In this document: piece after piece, positions 39,593-48,546 of the stretch
Position numbering within the stretch: the stretch's first letter is position 1
Layout: every line of letters begins with the position of its first letter
DNA from: Clostridium_B lapidicellarium
Lineage (GTDB): Bacteria > Bacillota > Clostridia > Clostridiales > Clostridiaceae
Assembly: GCF_041224415.1 (NCBI RefSeq)
Contig: NZ_JBGFFE010000019.1
Span: 1-61,753 of the forward strand
Direction: 5' to 3'
DNA length: 61,753 nucleotides
Position numbers and translations under genes: made by a program
Notes under the pieces: generated by a model
Databases searched by the model: none
What the model was told of the DNA's origin: nothing
Seen by the model: the letters and a program-made list of their open reading frames with translations, nothing else

Positions 39593-40774
39593 ATGAAACC
39601 ATTTAAGAGGGTGCACATCATAGTCATGGATTCGGTCGGCATTGGTGAATCACCTGATTCCGGAGAATTCGGAGATTTTGGTGTAAACACCCTGAAACAT
39701 ATTGCCGAAAAGAAAAATGGGCTCTGTATGCCCAATATGTCATCCCTGGGTCTTTCCAATATTTACCCGATTAAGGGTGTGAAAGAAGCTGCTGTGCCAA
39801 AAGCTTATTTTGGAAAAATGCAGGAAGCTTCCCGTGGAAAAGATACCATGACAGGACATTGGGAGATGATGGGGCTTTATATCGACAAGCCTTTTCATGT
39901 TTTTCCCGATGGTTTTCCTAAGGAGCTAATTGATAAAATTGAAAAATTCTCAGGGAGAAAAGTCATAGCTAACAGGCCTGCCAGCGGAACGGAGATTATA
40001 AAGGAACTGGGGGAAAGACAGCTTGAAACCGGTGAACTCATTGTATATACCTCAGCGGATTCTGTGCTTCAAATTGCAGCCCATGAGGATGTTATACCAC
40101 TTGAGGAGCTTTATAGAATATGCAGGTACTGCCGCGACATAACTAGAGATGAACCCTATGCCCTGGGAAGAATCATTGCCAGACCTTTTGTTGGAAAAAG
40201 TGCAGATACTTTCAAGAGGACTTCCAACCGCCATGATTATGCTCTGAAACCTTTTGGAAGGACGGTGTTGAATTATTTAAAAGAAGCCGGACTGGACTGC
40301 ATTTCAATTGGCAAGATTTCGGATATTTTTGACGGTGAGGGTATTACCAGGGCAATAAGAAGCAAAAACAATATGGATGGAATGGATAAATTGGCTGAAT
40401 TGATGGATGAGAAATTTCACGGCATCAGTTTTATAAATTTGGTTGATTTTGATGCGGTTTATGGCCACCGCAGAAACCCAATAGGTTATGGAGACGCCCT
40501 GGAAGCTTTTGATAAAAGGCTGCCGGAAATTTTTCAAAAATTGCAGGAGGATGATTTAATGGTGATCACTGCAGATCACGGAAATGATCCTACTTATAGT
40601 GGAACAGACCATACCCGGGAATTTGTACCGCTTCTCGTTTATTCAAAGAGATTTAAAGGCGGGAGGAATCTTGGAATACGCAGGACATTTTCTGATCTGG
40701 GCGCCTCAGTTGCAGATAATTTCAAGGTACAGATGCCTGAGTATGGAAAGAGTTTTTTGGATGAATTAAAATAA
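39593..40774 (+). CDS. deoB: Phosphopentomutase
   Basis: 393 aa, standard family length. Alkaline-phosphatase-superfamily metal motifs: IVMDSVGIGESPDS at the start and ADHGNDPTYSGTDHTRE at the end; DTMTGHWEMMG carries the phosphorylated threonine. Converts (deoxy)ribose 1-phosphate to the 5-phosphate, linking the phosphorylase to DeoC. 28 bp after deoC. Confidence 0.97.
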   Translation: MKPFKRVHIIVMDSVGIGESPDSGEFGDFGVNTLKHIAEKKNGLCMPNMSSLGLSNIYPIKGVKEAAVPKAYFGKMQEASRGKDTMTGHWEMMGLYIDKPFHVFPDGFPKELIDKIEKFSGRKVIANRPASGTEIIKELGERQLETGELIVYTSADSVLQIAAHEDVIPLEELYRICRYCRDITRDEPYALGRIIARPFVGKSADTFKRTSNRHDYALKPFGRTVLNYLKEAGLDCISIGKISDIFDGEGITRAIRSKNNMDGMDKLAELMDEKFHGISFINLVDFDAVYGHRRNPIGYGDALEAFDKRLPEIFQKLQEDDLMVITADHGNDPTYSGTDHTREFVPLLVYSKRFKGGRNLGIRRTFSDLGASVADNFKVQMPEYGKSFLDELK

Positions 40775-40786
40775 GGGGTAATGGAA

Positions 40787-42088
40787 ATGAGAATGGTAGA
40801 TATAATTTCAAAAAAAAGATATGGTGGGCAGCTCAGCAGGGAAGAGATTGATTTCTTTATAAGAGGTTATACTATGGGAACAATTCCGGATTACCAGGCC
40901 AGTGCCCTGGCTATGGCTATCTGTTTCCAGGGTATGGACTACAGGGAGATGGCGGATCTGACGATAGCAATGGTAAAATCCGGCGAGACAATTGATCTAT
41001 CCAGGATAAACGGTGTGAAAGTCGATAAACATTCCACCGGCGGTGTGGGAGACACTACTACTCTTGTGCTTGCCCCCCTGGTTGCGTCTTTGGGTATACC
41101 GGTTGCCAAGATGTCCGGCCGCGGATTGGGATATACGGGTGGAACCATTGATAAACTGGAATCCATTGAAGGGTTTCATGCGGAAATCACAGAGAATAAA
41201 TTTATTCAGCTGGTAAATGACAATAAAATTGCAGTCATGGGCCAAGCCGGAAATCTTACTCCTGCAGATAAAAAATTGTATGCCCTCAGGGATGTAACAG
41301 CTACTGTGGAATCCATCCCGCTCATTGCCAGCTCCATAATGAGCAAAAAAATTGCAGCAGGAGCCGATGCAATAGTGTTGGATGTTAAAGCCGGCTCCGG
41401 AGCTTTTATGAAGAATGATGAAGATGCGGAAAAACTTGCCCGTGCCATGGTGAGGATAGGAAATAGACTGGGGAGAAACAGCATGGCTGTGATTTCTGAC
41501 ATGTCACAGCCGCTGGGTTTTGCTGTGGGAAATTCCCTTGAAGTAAAAGAAGCCGTTGATACTTTGAAGGGCAAAGGACCTCATGATCTTGAGGAATTGG
41601 TTTTAACATTGGGAAGTCATATGGTGCTCCTGGCTGGAAAGGCGGACAATACGGATGAGGCCAGAGAAAAACTTGTTGAATCTATAAAAAGTGGCAGGGC
41701 CTTGGAAAAATTCAAGAGCTTCGTTAAAAATCAAGGCGGGGATTCTTCAATTGTGGACAGTCCTGAAAAACTGCCCCAGGCAAAATATAAAATTCCCGTA
41801 CCTGCTGAAAGGGACGGTGTAGTTTCACATATTTCGGCGGGAGGAATTGGCATCTCTACTATGCTTCTAGGTGCAGGCAGATCTACAAAAGAAGACAGTA
41901 TAGATCCCTCCGTGGGTGTTGTACTTCGCAAAAAAATAGGTGATAGAGTGAAAAAAGGGGATGAGCTTTTGATGATATACTCCAATTGCCGGGATGTGGA
42001 TGGTATAGCAGGTAGGATTCGCAGGGATATAAGTATTGACAGCAGTGCTGAAAAACCAGAATTGATACACAAAATCATCACAAAATAA
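40787..42088 (+). CDS. pdp: Pyrimidine-nucleoside phosphorylase
   Basis: 433 aa from the ATG at 40787, which has AAGGGG eight bases upstream; an in-frame ATG at 40781 is too close to that site. The signature DKHSTGGVGDTTTLVLAPLVASLG...KMSGRGLGYTGGTIDKLESI is the phosphate- and nucleoside-binding region of the family, with a C-terminal biotinyl/lipoyl-like domain (GVVLRKKIGDRVKKGDELLMIY). Cleaves uridine, deoxyuridine or thymidine with phosphate. Last gene of the operon. Confidence 0.95.
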   Translation: MRMVDIISKKRYGGQLSREEIDFFIRGYTMGTIPDYQASALAMAICFQGMDYREMADLTIAMVKSGETIDLSRINGVKVDKHSTGGVGDTTTLVLAPLVASLGIPVAKMSGRGLGYTGGTIDKLESIEGFHAEITENKFIQLVNDNKIAVMGQAGNLTPADKKLYALRDVTATVESIPLIASSIMSKKIAAGADAIVLDVKAGSGAFMKNDEDAEKLARAMVRIGNRLGRNSMAVISDMSQPLGFAVGNSLEVKEAVDTLKGKGPHDLEELVLTLGSHMVLLAGKADNTDEAREKLVESIKSGRALEKFKSFVKNQGGDSSIVDSPEKLPQAKYKIPVPAERDGVVSHISAGGIGISTMLLGAGRSTKEDSIDPSVGVVLRKKIGDRVKKGDELLMIYSNCRDVDGIAGRIRRDISIDSSAEKPELIHKIITK

Positions 42089-42091
42089 ATA

Positions 42092-42177
42092 AAAAAAGAC
42101 ACAAAAGAGTTTTGCTGATTGATATGACCCCAATAAGTTAGACTTATTGGGGTCATATCAGATTTTGTGTCTTTTTT
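42092..42177. terminator. Nested bidirectional terminator with two long perfect stems
   Basis: Inner stem: 19 bp perfect (42120-42138 with 42142-42160, loop TAG; contains GACCCCAATAAG). Outer stem: 15 bp perfect (42092-42106 with 42163-42177; AAAAAAGACACAAAA/TTTTGTGTCTTTTTT). The outer A and T runs provide a T-tract in both directions. It separates convergent pdp and the CoA-disulfide reductase. Confidence 0.9.
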
Positions 42178-42184
42178 ATTCGTA

Positions 42185-44659
42185 TTAGATAAATAGATTT
42201 ACATTTGAGTCCTCGGCTCTGCCTAAATAATAGCCAACTCCGCCTACTTTGATGCCGTCTATGAGTTCTTCTTTTTTAATGCCCATGACATCCATAGACA
42301 TCTGGCAGGCTACTATTTCCGCACCGTCATCTATAGCCGATTTAATCAGGTCTTCGAGGGAATTTATGTTTTTATTTTTCATAACTTTTCTTATCATTTT
42401 TGGACCCATTCCCATCATATTCATTTTGGATAATTTTAATTTTTTACTTCCCCTTGGCATCATAAATCCAAACATGGAATCCATAAAGCTTTTCTTTACG
42501 GGTACTTTTTTGTTTTTCCTCAGGATATTCAATCCCCAGAAGGTAAAGAACATGGTAACTTTTTTACCCATTGACATAGCTCCATTTGCTATGACAAAAG
42601 ATGCTATGGCCTTGTCTAAATCACCGCTGAATACAATTATTGTTTTATTATCTTTTACAGTTACAGGTGCATTTTCTACTTCGACTTTAGCACTTTTTTT
42701 TTTGATAAGGGCGGTTATATTGCTTTTATCCTTGTTTAGATCAACAAGCTCATTATTTGTCCTCTGGCACCATGCTTTTATATCTTCATAAAAACCAGGA
42801 TCAGAGGCGATTACTTTGAGGATCTGCCCTTCTTTTAAATCATCCATTGTTTTTTTAACCTGCATGAGAGGTCCTGGGCAGCACAGCCCGCAGGCATCAA
42901 GGCTTTTATCATAATTTGATTTATCTAAGGCTATCTCCTCTTCTTTTACAGTGTGTGTATTGGAATCTGAAAGCTTTCTCTGGGGAGTGTTCCTGTTTTT
43001 GTCCTGTTTTGGCGGAGAAAAACTTAAGGCAGATATGCTTTTATATCCTCCGGTTATGTTTTTAACCTTGAACCCGTATTGGGAAAGTATTCTTGAGGCA
43101 ATATACCCCCTGAGCCCGACCTTGCAGTATGCAATGATCTCTTTATTTCTATCCAGCTCGCCTAGCCTTTCTCTTAAATTGTCCACAGGTATGTTTATGG
43201 CTCCTTTGAGGTGGCCGCTGTTAAATTCTATACTTGAACGTACGTCCAGAAGAGTGGTGTTTTCCATGTTATAGTTTAGAAATTCCGTTGGGGTAATAGA
43301 ATCCACTTTACCGGAAAGGACGTTCTCTGCCACAAAACCAGCCATATTCACCGGATCTTTTGCCGAAGAAAATGGAGGTGCATAACATAGCTCAAGTTCA
43401 GTCAAATCTGATACTGAACCGCCGAGCCTCATTGTTGCGGCAATTACGTCGATCCTCTTGTCAACTCCGTCGTAGCCTATTGCCTGTGCACCCAGAATTT
43501 TACCCTCGCCGTTGAATATAAGTTTTATGGAAAGAGGCAGGGCACCAGGATAATATGATGCATGGGAAACTGGATGGATATATATAACTTTGTAGGGTAT
43601 ATTGAATTTCTTCAAAGTTCTTTCGTTATTTCCAGTACTTGCAGCAGTTAAACCAAAAATTTTGATTATTGCAGAACCCTGGGTTCCTTTATATATTGAA
43701 TTTAATCCTGCTATATTGTCGGCGGCTATCCTTCCCTGTTTATTTGCAGGTCCGGCAAGCGGTACTGCAGTTTTTTGCTTGTTTATCAAATCCACAACTT
43801 CCACTGCATCTCCCACAGCGTAGATATTTTCGATATTTGTCCTCATTTTATTGTCAACTACTATGTGTCCTTTGGTTCCGAGCTTTATTTTGCTGTTTTT
43901 TATAAAGTCTGTATTTGGAGTTACCCCAATAGCCAATATGGCCAGATCGGCAGTGAGTTTTGTATTGCTGTTTAAAGTGACTTCAATATTTTGCCCATTG
44001 TCCTTGAAAGATTTTACTCCATCATTTAATACCAAATCTATACCGTTTTCTACAAGTTCCTTTTCGGCCATAACTGTCATGTCTGAATCAAAAGGAGCCA
44101 AGATGTGTGGAGCTGCTTCAACCACGCTAACTTTGAGTCCTCTTTCCTTGAGGTTCTCTGCCATTTCGATTCCCACATATCCTCCGCCTATTACTACAGC
44201 ACTGCCCGCATTATTTTTATCTACTGAGGATTTTATATTGTCCGTGTCAGGTATATTTCTCAAGGTAAAAATCCTGCTGCTGTCTATGCCGTCTATTTTT
44301 GGCCTTACAGCTTTTGTGCCGGGAGACAGTATAAGGTAGTCATAACTTTCCTCATAAGTCCTGCCGCCCTTTTCTTTTACTTTTACCGTATTTTTGTCCG
44401 TATCTACATTTGTGACTTTACTGTTTACTCTTACATCTATATTAAATCTGGCATGCATGCTTTCCGGTGTCTGTACCAGGAGCCTTTGTCTTTCCTTAAT
44501 TTTTTCGCCTATGTAATAAGGCAGCCCGCAGTTTGCAAAGGATATATAATTGTCCTTCTCAAACATTATTATTCTGGCATTTTCATCCAGCCTTCTAAGT
44601 CTTGCGGCCGCAGAAGCTCCTCCTGCCACTCCTCCTACAACTAATATTTTTTTACTCAT
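42185..44659 (-). CDS. CoA-disulfide reductase fused to rhodanese, TusA and DsrE-like domains
   Basis: 824 aa, four domains. Residues 1-445: FAD/NAD(P)H disulfide oxidoreductase (VGGVAGGASAAARLRRL; single redox Cys44 in SFANCGLPYYIG, as in CoA-disulfide reductases; GVTPNTDF, YAVGDAVEV). About 455-550: rhodanese with active Cys near 512 (AYCKVGLRGYIA). About 585-655: TusA (DACGLCCPGPLMQVKKTMDDL). About 665-824: DsrE/DsrF-like (FSGDLDKAIASFVIANGAMSMGKKVTMFF). Such proteins move persulfide sulfur between CoA, thiols and carriers and may reduce polysulfide. Cytoplasmic. Cotranscribed with the ArsR-family gene upstream (36 bp gap). Confidence 0.92.
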   Translation of the reverse strand: MSKKILVVGGVAGGASAAARLRRLDENARIIMFEKDNYISFANCGLPYYIGEKIKERQRLLVQTPESMHARFNIDVRVNSKVTNVDTDKNTVKVKEKGGRTYEESYDYLILSPGTKAVRPKIDGIDSSRIFTLRNIPDTDNIKSSVDKNNAGSAVVIGGGYVGIEMAENLKERGLKVSVVEAAPHILAPFDSDMTVMAEKELVENGIDLVLNDGVKSFKDNGQNIEVTLNSNTKLTADLAILAIGVTPNTDFIKNSKIKLGTKGHIVVDNKMRTNIENIYAVGDAVEVVDLINKQKTAVPLAGPANKQGRIAADNIAGLNSIYKGTQGSAIIKIFGLTAASTGNNERTLKKFNIPYKVIYIHPVSHASYYPGALPLSIKLIFNGEGKILGAQAIGYDGVDKRIDVIAATMRLGGSVSDLTELELCYAPPFSSAKDPVNMAGFVAENVLSGKVDSITPTEFLNYNMENTTLLDVRSSIEFNSGHLKGAINIPVDNLRERLGELDRNKEIIAYCKVGLRGYIASRILSQYGFKVKNITGGYKSISALSFSPPKQDKNRNTPQRKLSDSNTHTVKEEEIALDKSNYDKSLDACGLCCPGPLMQVKKTMDDLKEGQILKVIASDPGFYEDIKAWCQRTNNELVDLNKDKSNITALIKKKSAKVEVENAPVTVKDNKTIIVFSGDLDKAIASFVIANGAMSMGKKVTMFFTFWGLNILRKNKKVPVKKSFMDSMFGFMMPRGSKKLKLSKMNMMGMGPKMIRKVMKNKNINSLEDLIKSAIDDGAEIVACQMSMDVMGIKKEELIDGIKVGGVGYYLGRAEDSNVNLFI

Positions 44660-44695
44660 ATAAATCCCTCCTGTTTTTTAGATTTAAATTAAAGT

Positions 44696-44971
44696 TTAAA
44701 ATAAAACTTCCATCAATTTAATAACCAAGGGGCTGCATATTCTATAGTTGATTTCGAGTCCGTTTCTCCTGCCTTCTATAATTCTCGCAGCTTTTAATTT
44801 TTGTATGTGCTGTGATAGTGTGGATTGGGGTATTTCAAGACAGTGCTGCATATTGCTTACGTTGCATGTTCCTCTTTCCATCAGCCCCCTGACGATGCAC
44901 AACCTAACAGGATGTGCCAGTACTTTGAGAATTTCAGCTTTTTCATTATATTCTGCAAAATCTTTATCCAT
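44696..44971 (-). CDS. ArsR-family repressor, probable sulfur/redox sensor
   Basis: 91 aa winged helix: EILKVLAHPVRLCIVRGLME, then the recognition helix IPQSTLSQHIQKLKAARII and the wing GRRNGLEINYRI. Four cysteines (C25, C36, C44, C79). Classical metal-site motifs (ELCVCDL) are absent. Because it precedes a persulfide-handling enzyme in the same transcript, sensing of persulfide or redox state by cysteines, as in SqrR/BigR, is a reasonable inference but not shown. Its own promoter carries matching inverted repeats. Confidence 0.85.
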   Translation of the reverse strand: MDKDFAEYNEKAEILKVLAHPVRLCIVRGLMERGTCNVSNMQHCLEIPQSTLSQHIQKLKAARIIEGRRNGLEINYRICSPLVIKLMEVLF

Positions 44972-45003
44972 AATCTTACCTTTCTAAAATGTATTTATAT
45001 ATC

Positions 45004-45043
45004 AATATATTTATATATTACAATATAACGATATATTAGTCAA
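45004..45043 (-). promoter_or_regulatory. arsR promoter with overlapping operators
   Basis: Minus strand: TTGACT (45038-45043), 17 bp, TAATAT (45015-45020). Two inverted repeats overlap the -10: AATATAT-TT-ATATATT (45004-45019) and TATATT-AC-AATATA (45014-45027). These have the form of ArsR operators and imply autorepression. Confidence 0.65.
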
Positions 45044-45059
45044 TACTTTTTTATCTGCC

Positions 45060-45088
45060 TTGACATTGTAAAAATAAAATATTATCAT
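45060..45088 (+). promoter_or_regulatory. Promoter of the ABC exporter gene
   Basis: TTGACA (45060-45065), 17-bp spacer, TATCAT (45083-45088). It diverges from the arsR promoter about 20 bp away, so the repressor could affect both. Confidence 0.65.
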
Positions 45089-45141
45089 TTGATTATTACT
45101 GGCAAGCAATGCTGGCAAAAGGGGAAAGGGCGGCAGATTTT

Positions 45142-46887
45142 ATGAAAATACTAAAAAAATTTTTACAGTATTATAGACCTTATAGATTTCTTTTTTACGC
45201 AGATATGTTTTGTGCACTTATAGTGTCACTGGTGGATCTTGCATTTCCTTTAATATTGGACTATCTTTCAAAAAATGTTTTTATAAAGGATAAAACAGTA
45301 ATACTGAATTCCATATTATATGTTGGAATAGCTTTATTGGCACTGTATGTACTTAAATATTTCTGTCAGTACTTTATTGCTTCCTGGGGTCATATTATGG
45401 GTGCGAGAATGGAAAATAACATGAGGAGGGATTTATTTTACCACCTTCAGAGAATGTCTTTTTCCTATTATGATGAGAATAATACAGGGCAGATGATGTC
45501 AATACTTGTGTCAGATCTGTTTGACATATCTGAACTTGCGCACCACGGACCGGAAAATGTATTTATTTCTGCAGTTAAAATAATAGGTTCCTTTGCAGTA
45601 CTTATGTTTATAAATTTCAGAATGACACTTATACTTTTGGCGGTAACTGTGATAATGGTGGTGTTCTCGTTTTACGAAAATAAAAAAATGCAGAGAATAT
45701 TTTTCGATAATAGAAAAAAGATGGGAAATATAAATTCATCTGTTCAGGACAGCCTTCTTGGAATAAGAGTTGTAAAGTCTTTTGCCAATGAAGGAATTGA
45801 GAGAAAAAAATTTGATAAAAACAATAATGCCTACCGTATTTCAAGAGAAAAAAGCTATAAGGTAATGGGGAAATTCATAGCTGGAAATACTTTTTTCGAA
45901 GGACTTTTGTACGTGGTCATTCTTGTCAGCGGGGCGTTTTTTATAGCAGACGGTTCACTGAAGATACCGGATCTTGCCGTTTATGCCCTTTATATAAATA
46001 TATTTATAAATCCCATAGACATACTTATAAATTTTGCAGAGCAGTTTCAAAAGGGATTTGCCGGATTTAAAAGATTTATGAGTATTCTGTCTGTAGAACC
46101 TGAAATAGTGGATAAAAAGGATGCTGTAACCTTGGAGAATGTAAGAGGTGATATAGAGTATAGAAATGTCTCATTTAGCTATAATTCGGAAAAACAGGTA
46201 CTGAAAAATATAAATTTGAAGATAGAAGCCGGTAAGAAAATTGCATTTGTGGGACCTTCCGGGGGAGGCAAGACTACAATTTGTTCACTCCTTCCAAGAT
46301 TTTATGATGTTTCGTCAGGTTCTGTGATGATAGATGGAAAAGATGTGAAAGACGTCACTCTTGAATCGCTGAGAAATTCTATTGGAATAGTCCAGCAGGA
46401 TGTGTATCTGTTTTCCGGAACATTGAAGGAAAATATAGGGTATGGAAAACCCGAGGCATCTGATGAGAAAATAATAAGGGCAGCAAAGGAGGCCAATATC
46501 CATGATTATATAATGAGCTTGGACAATGGTTATGACACTTATGTTGGTGAAAGAGGGGTTAGGCTTTCAGGAGGCCAGAAACAGAGAATTTCAATTGCCA
46601 GGGTATTTCTTGAAAATCCCCCCATACTCATACTGGATGAGGCTACATCTGCACTGGATAATGAAAGTGAGAATTTCATACAGAAATCTCTTGAAAAACT
46701 GGCCAAAAACAGGACTACTATAGTCATCGCCCACAGACTCAGCACTATAAGAAATGCTGATGAGATAATAGTCATTGATGACGAGGGCATAAAGGAAAGG
46801 GGAAGTCACAGTGAGCTTCTCAAAAAAGGCGGTCTTTATGCTTACTATTACAATATGCAGTTTGAAGGGCTTGATGTAAGAGAATAA
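45142..46887 (+). CDS. ABC exporter, fused membrane and ATPase domains
   Basis: About 581 aa from the ATG at 45142, which follows GAAAGGG; an upstream in-frame ATG at 45109 has no ribosome site. Residues 1-320 form a six-helix type 1 exporter membrane domain; the ATPase domain follows with Walker A GPSGGGKTT (near 371), LSGGQKQR (near 474), Walker B ILILDEATSALD (near 495-506) and the H-loop IVIAHRLST. A homodimeric or heterodimeric multidrug/lipid exporter; no second half-transporter is adjacent, so homodimer is likely. Substrate unknown. Confidence 0.9.
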   Translation: MKILKKFLQYYRPYRFLFYADMFCALIVSLVDLAFPLILDYLSKNVFIKDKTVILNSILYVGIALLALYVLKYFCQYFIASWGHIMGARMENNMRRDLFYHLQRMSFSYYDENNTGQMMSILVSDLFDISELAHHGPENVFISAVKIIGSFAVLMFINFRMTLILLAVTVIMVVFSFYENKKMQRIFFDNRKKMGNINSSVQDSLLGIRVVKSFANEGIERKKFDKNNNAYRISREKSYKVMGKFIAGNTFFEGLLYVVILVSGAFFIADGSLKIPDLAVYALYINIFINPIDILINFAEQFQKGFAGFKRFMSILSVEPEIVDKKDAVTLENVRGDIEYRNVSFSYNSEKQVLKNINLKIEAGKKIAFVGPSGGGKTTICSLLPRFYDVSSGSVMIDGKDVKDVTLESLRNSIGIVQQDVYLFSGTLKENIGYGKPEASDEKIIRAAKEANIHDYIMSLDNGYDTYVGERGVRLSGGQKQRISIARVFLENPPILILDEATSALDNESENFIQKSLEKLAKNRTTIVIAHRLSTIRNADEIIVIDDEGIKERGSHSELLKKGGLYAYYYNMQFEGLDVRE

Positions 46888-47430
46888 AAGCTTTTGCACC
46901 GCCAAGTTATTCGTGAGGAAGACTCTTTGAAAAAGATTTATGTCAAGGAGAGTACTGTAAGAAAGTTCGTAGATATTTTTGATGCATATAAATTTAAACA
47001 CTGGAGATTCATCATCTCCAGTGTAAAGTAAATACCAATGTACCAATAGACAAATATTCTGGTTCATATGAAACTTTAAACATTTTAATAACTTAAGTAC
47101 ATTTGATATCCTTATATGAATAGGATGTGTAGAAATTAAATAATTATTCCGGTAATTTTAGAATCAAGGAATAGTGAATGTCAGAGAAATAATTGGACAG
47201 GCAAAGAAAGGCTGAAGAAGCACGCTGCAGTCATTTTTATCTTAAATATGGCACCTGGCTTTTAGCCGGATGTCTTTAAAATTTCACAATGTTTGCAAAT
47301 AGTTAATTAATATGACACTAAGCTGTAATAGAAACCATATATACTTATAAGTGTCCTAAGGAAATAGACCTTAGCGAAAATAAATGTATTTACATATACA
47401 GAAAAGAAGTAGTGTAGTGGCAATTACCAA

Positions 47431-47550
47431 GCAGTGTCTGCGGTTGCAGGGAACGTTAAATTTAAATGCAACCGCCAGTAGATTCTTCATAAAATCGATC
47501 TCCCTTAAAATTATACAAAATAAGCACCCCGAGCAATGGGGTGCTTATTT
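47431..47550 (+). ncRNA. Structured intergenic RNA candidate, copy 2
   Basis: AGTGTCTG, then a 9-bp stem GCGGTTGCA (47440-47448) / TGCAACCGC (47467-47475) around an 18-nt loop that starts GGG and contains TTAAAT. A perfect 10-bp terminator TAAGCACCCC (47521-47530) / GGGGTGCTTA (47538-47547) with a T tail follows. Aligns base for base with copy 1 for 50 positions. A conserved box lies about 100 bp upstream. No coding function downstream is linked to it, suggesting a free-standing small RNA. Confidence 0.55.
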
Positions 47551-47821
47551 ATTTTATACACTTATTTAAGGCTATTTCATAATCAGTATTTCACTGACTC
47601 CAATGATTATGTTACAGATATGTGGACTGGAAAGTAATTTTAATTTAAAATAAATTAAGAGTTCTGGATTTTGAAATGGATCTTATCCTTAATATTTTCT
47701 TAAACTGTATAAAAATTTAGATAAAAATTCATGATTGTTCACAAATAGTTTATTATTATGAAATTAAGCTGTAACAAATATCTTATATAATAATAATTGT
47801 CATAGACAATGACATTTAATA

Positions 47822-47937
47822 GTCTGCGGCTGTAGGACAGTACAAACGTAGAATGCAGCTATCACATAATTGAATTTCATAGAACTCCTTTATTATTGTT
47901 GTGTAGGCACCCGATATCTTATTGGGTGCCTATATTC
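47822..47937 (+). ncRNA. Structured intergenic RNA candidate, copy 3
   Basis: GTCTGCGG, then a stem GGCTGTA (47828-47834) pairing with TGCAGCT (47854-47860) using two G-T pairs, loop one base longer than in copies 1 and 2, ending in ...TCA as in the others. Terminator TAGGCACCC (47904-47912) / GGGTGCCTA (47924-47932) follows. The box at 47740-47775 resembles that upstream of copy 2. Confidence 0.5.
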
Positions 47938-48035
47938 TATGCTTGCTTCAGAGGTATGCTGTGGTAAATGTTGTTCCTTTGGATAGATGTTTTGCATAGT
48001 ATGATATTGTGAAAAAATTTTAACTGGAGGTTTTA

Positions 48036-48350
48036 ATGTATCCTTATATGTATCCTAAAATGGGAATTATGCCAATGTGCCGCTATTGTAGAGTTAACAA
48101 TAAAATGTTTAGAAATGACGCATCTAGTAGTGGAGGAGGCACGTCAACACAGCCTCAACCTATGCCCGACATGGATATGATGGAAAATATAGATTCGAAC
48201 ACTCAGGAGATTGTGAGCATGCTTGAACGCCATCATCCAGATATAATAAACAGGTTGATATGCTGTAACATGTCTATTGATGAGGTTAGGGAATATTTGA
48301 GTAAAGTGGTTAGGATGGCGCTTATGCACCATATGATGCACCAGATGTAG
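48036..48350 (+). CDS. Small Met/His-rich protein, unknown
   Basis: 104 aa, ATG behind CTGGAGG. Unrecognised. The N-terminus MYPYMYPKMGIMPMCRYC is rich in Tyr, Met and Pro with a CRYC pair; a low-complexity linker (SSSGGGTSTQPQPMPD) follows; the C-terminal half (MLERHHPDIINRLICCNMSI...MALMHHMMHQM) is helical and rich in His, Met and Cys. Composition could suit metal binding or a spore-coat component, but there is no direct evidence. Monocistronic. Confidence 0.65.
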   Translation: MYPYMYPKMGIMPMCRYCRVNNKMFRNDASSSGGGTSTQPQPMPDMDMMENIDSNTQEIVSMLERHHPDIINRLICCNMSIDEVREYLSKVVRMALMHHMMHQM

Positions 48351-48546
48351 AATTCTAAGAATGTGTATCCCTGGGAATTTTGAGAAATTCAATTTATCCT
48401 TTGGGATATTTTTATTTTGGGTTTCTTCCATGTTGTTTTTTTATTGATATAGTAGTATAAATATATGTGTATAAGTTTAATTAATAATATTATTTTGGAT
48501 TATATTTCTATTTTTGATATAGAGGCAGCTGAATTGGAGGGAGTTT

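Larger units (their letters stand above)
46888..48035. other. 1.15-kb gene-free stretch
   Basis: No convincing gene. Contains hairpins at about 46998-47021 (ACTGGAGAT/ATCTCCAGT) and about 47249-47274, two copies of the structured RNA candidate (47431-47550, 47822-47935), and upstream of each a similar box (CAAATAGTT, then TATGA, then TAAGCTGTAA; about 47295-47330 and 47740-47775). A reading frame at about 46891-47030 (ending FKHWRFIISSVK) has no start site and may be a gene remnant. Confidence 0.6.

Noticed and set aside
46891..47030. Plus-strand frame ending ...VDIFDAYKFKHWRFIISSVK
   Set aside because: Possible gene remnant, but no start codon with a ribosome site, no family recognised, and its end coincides with a hairpin.
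47249..47274. Hairpin that might be a fourth copy of the structured RNA or its terminator
   Set aside because: Has mismatches and lacks the GTCTG and stem core found in the three accepted copies.
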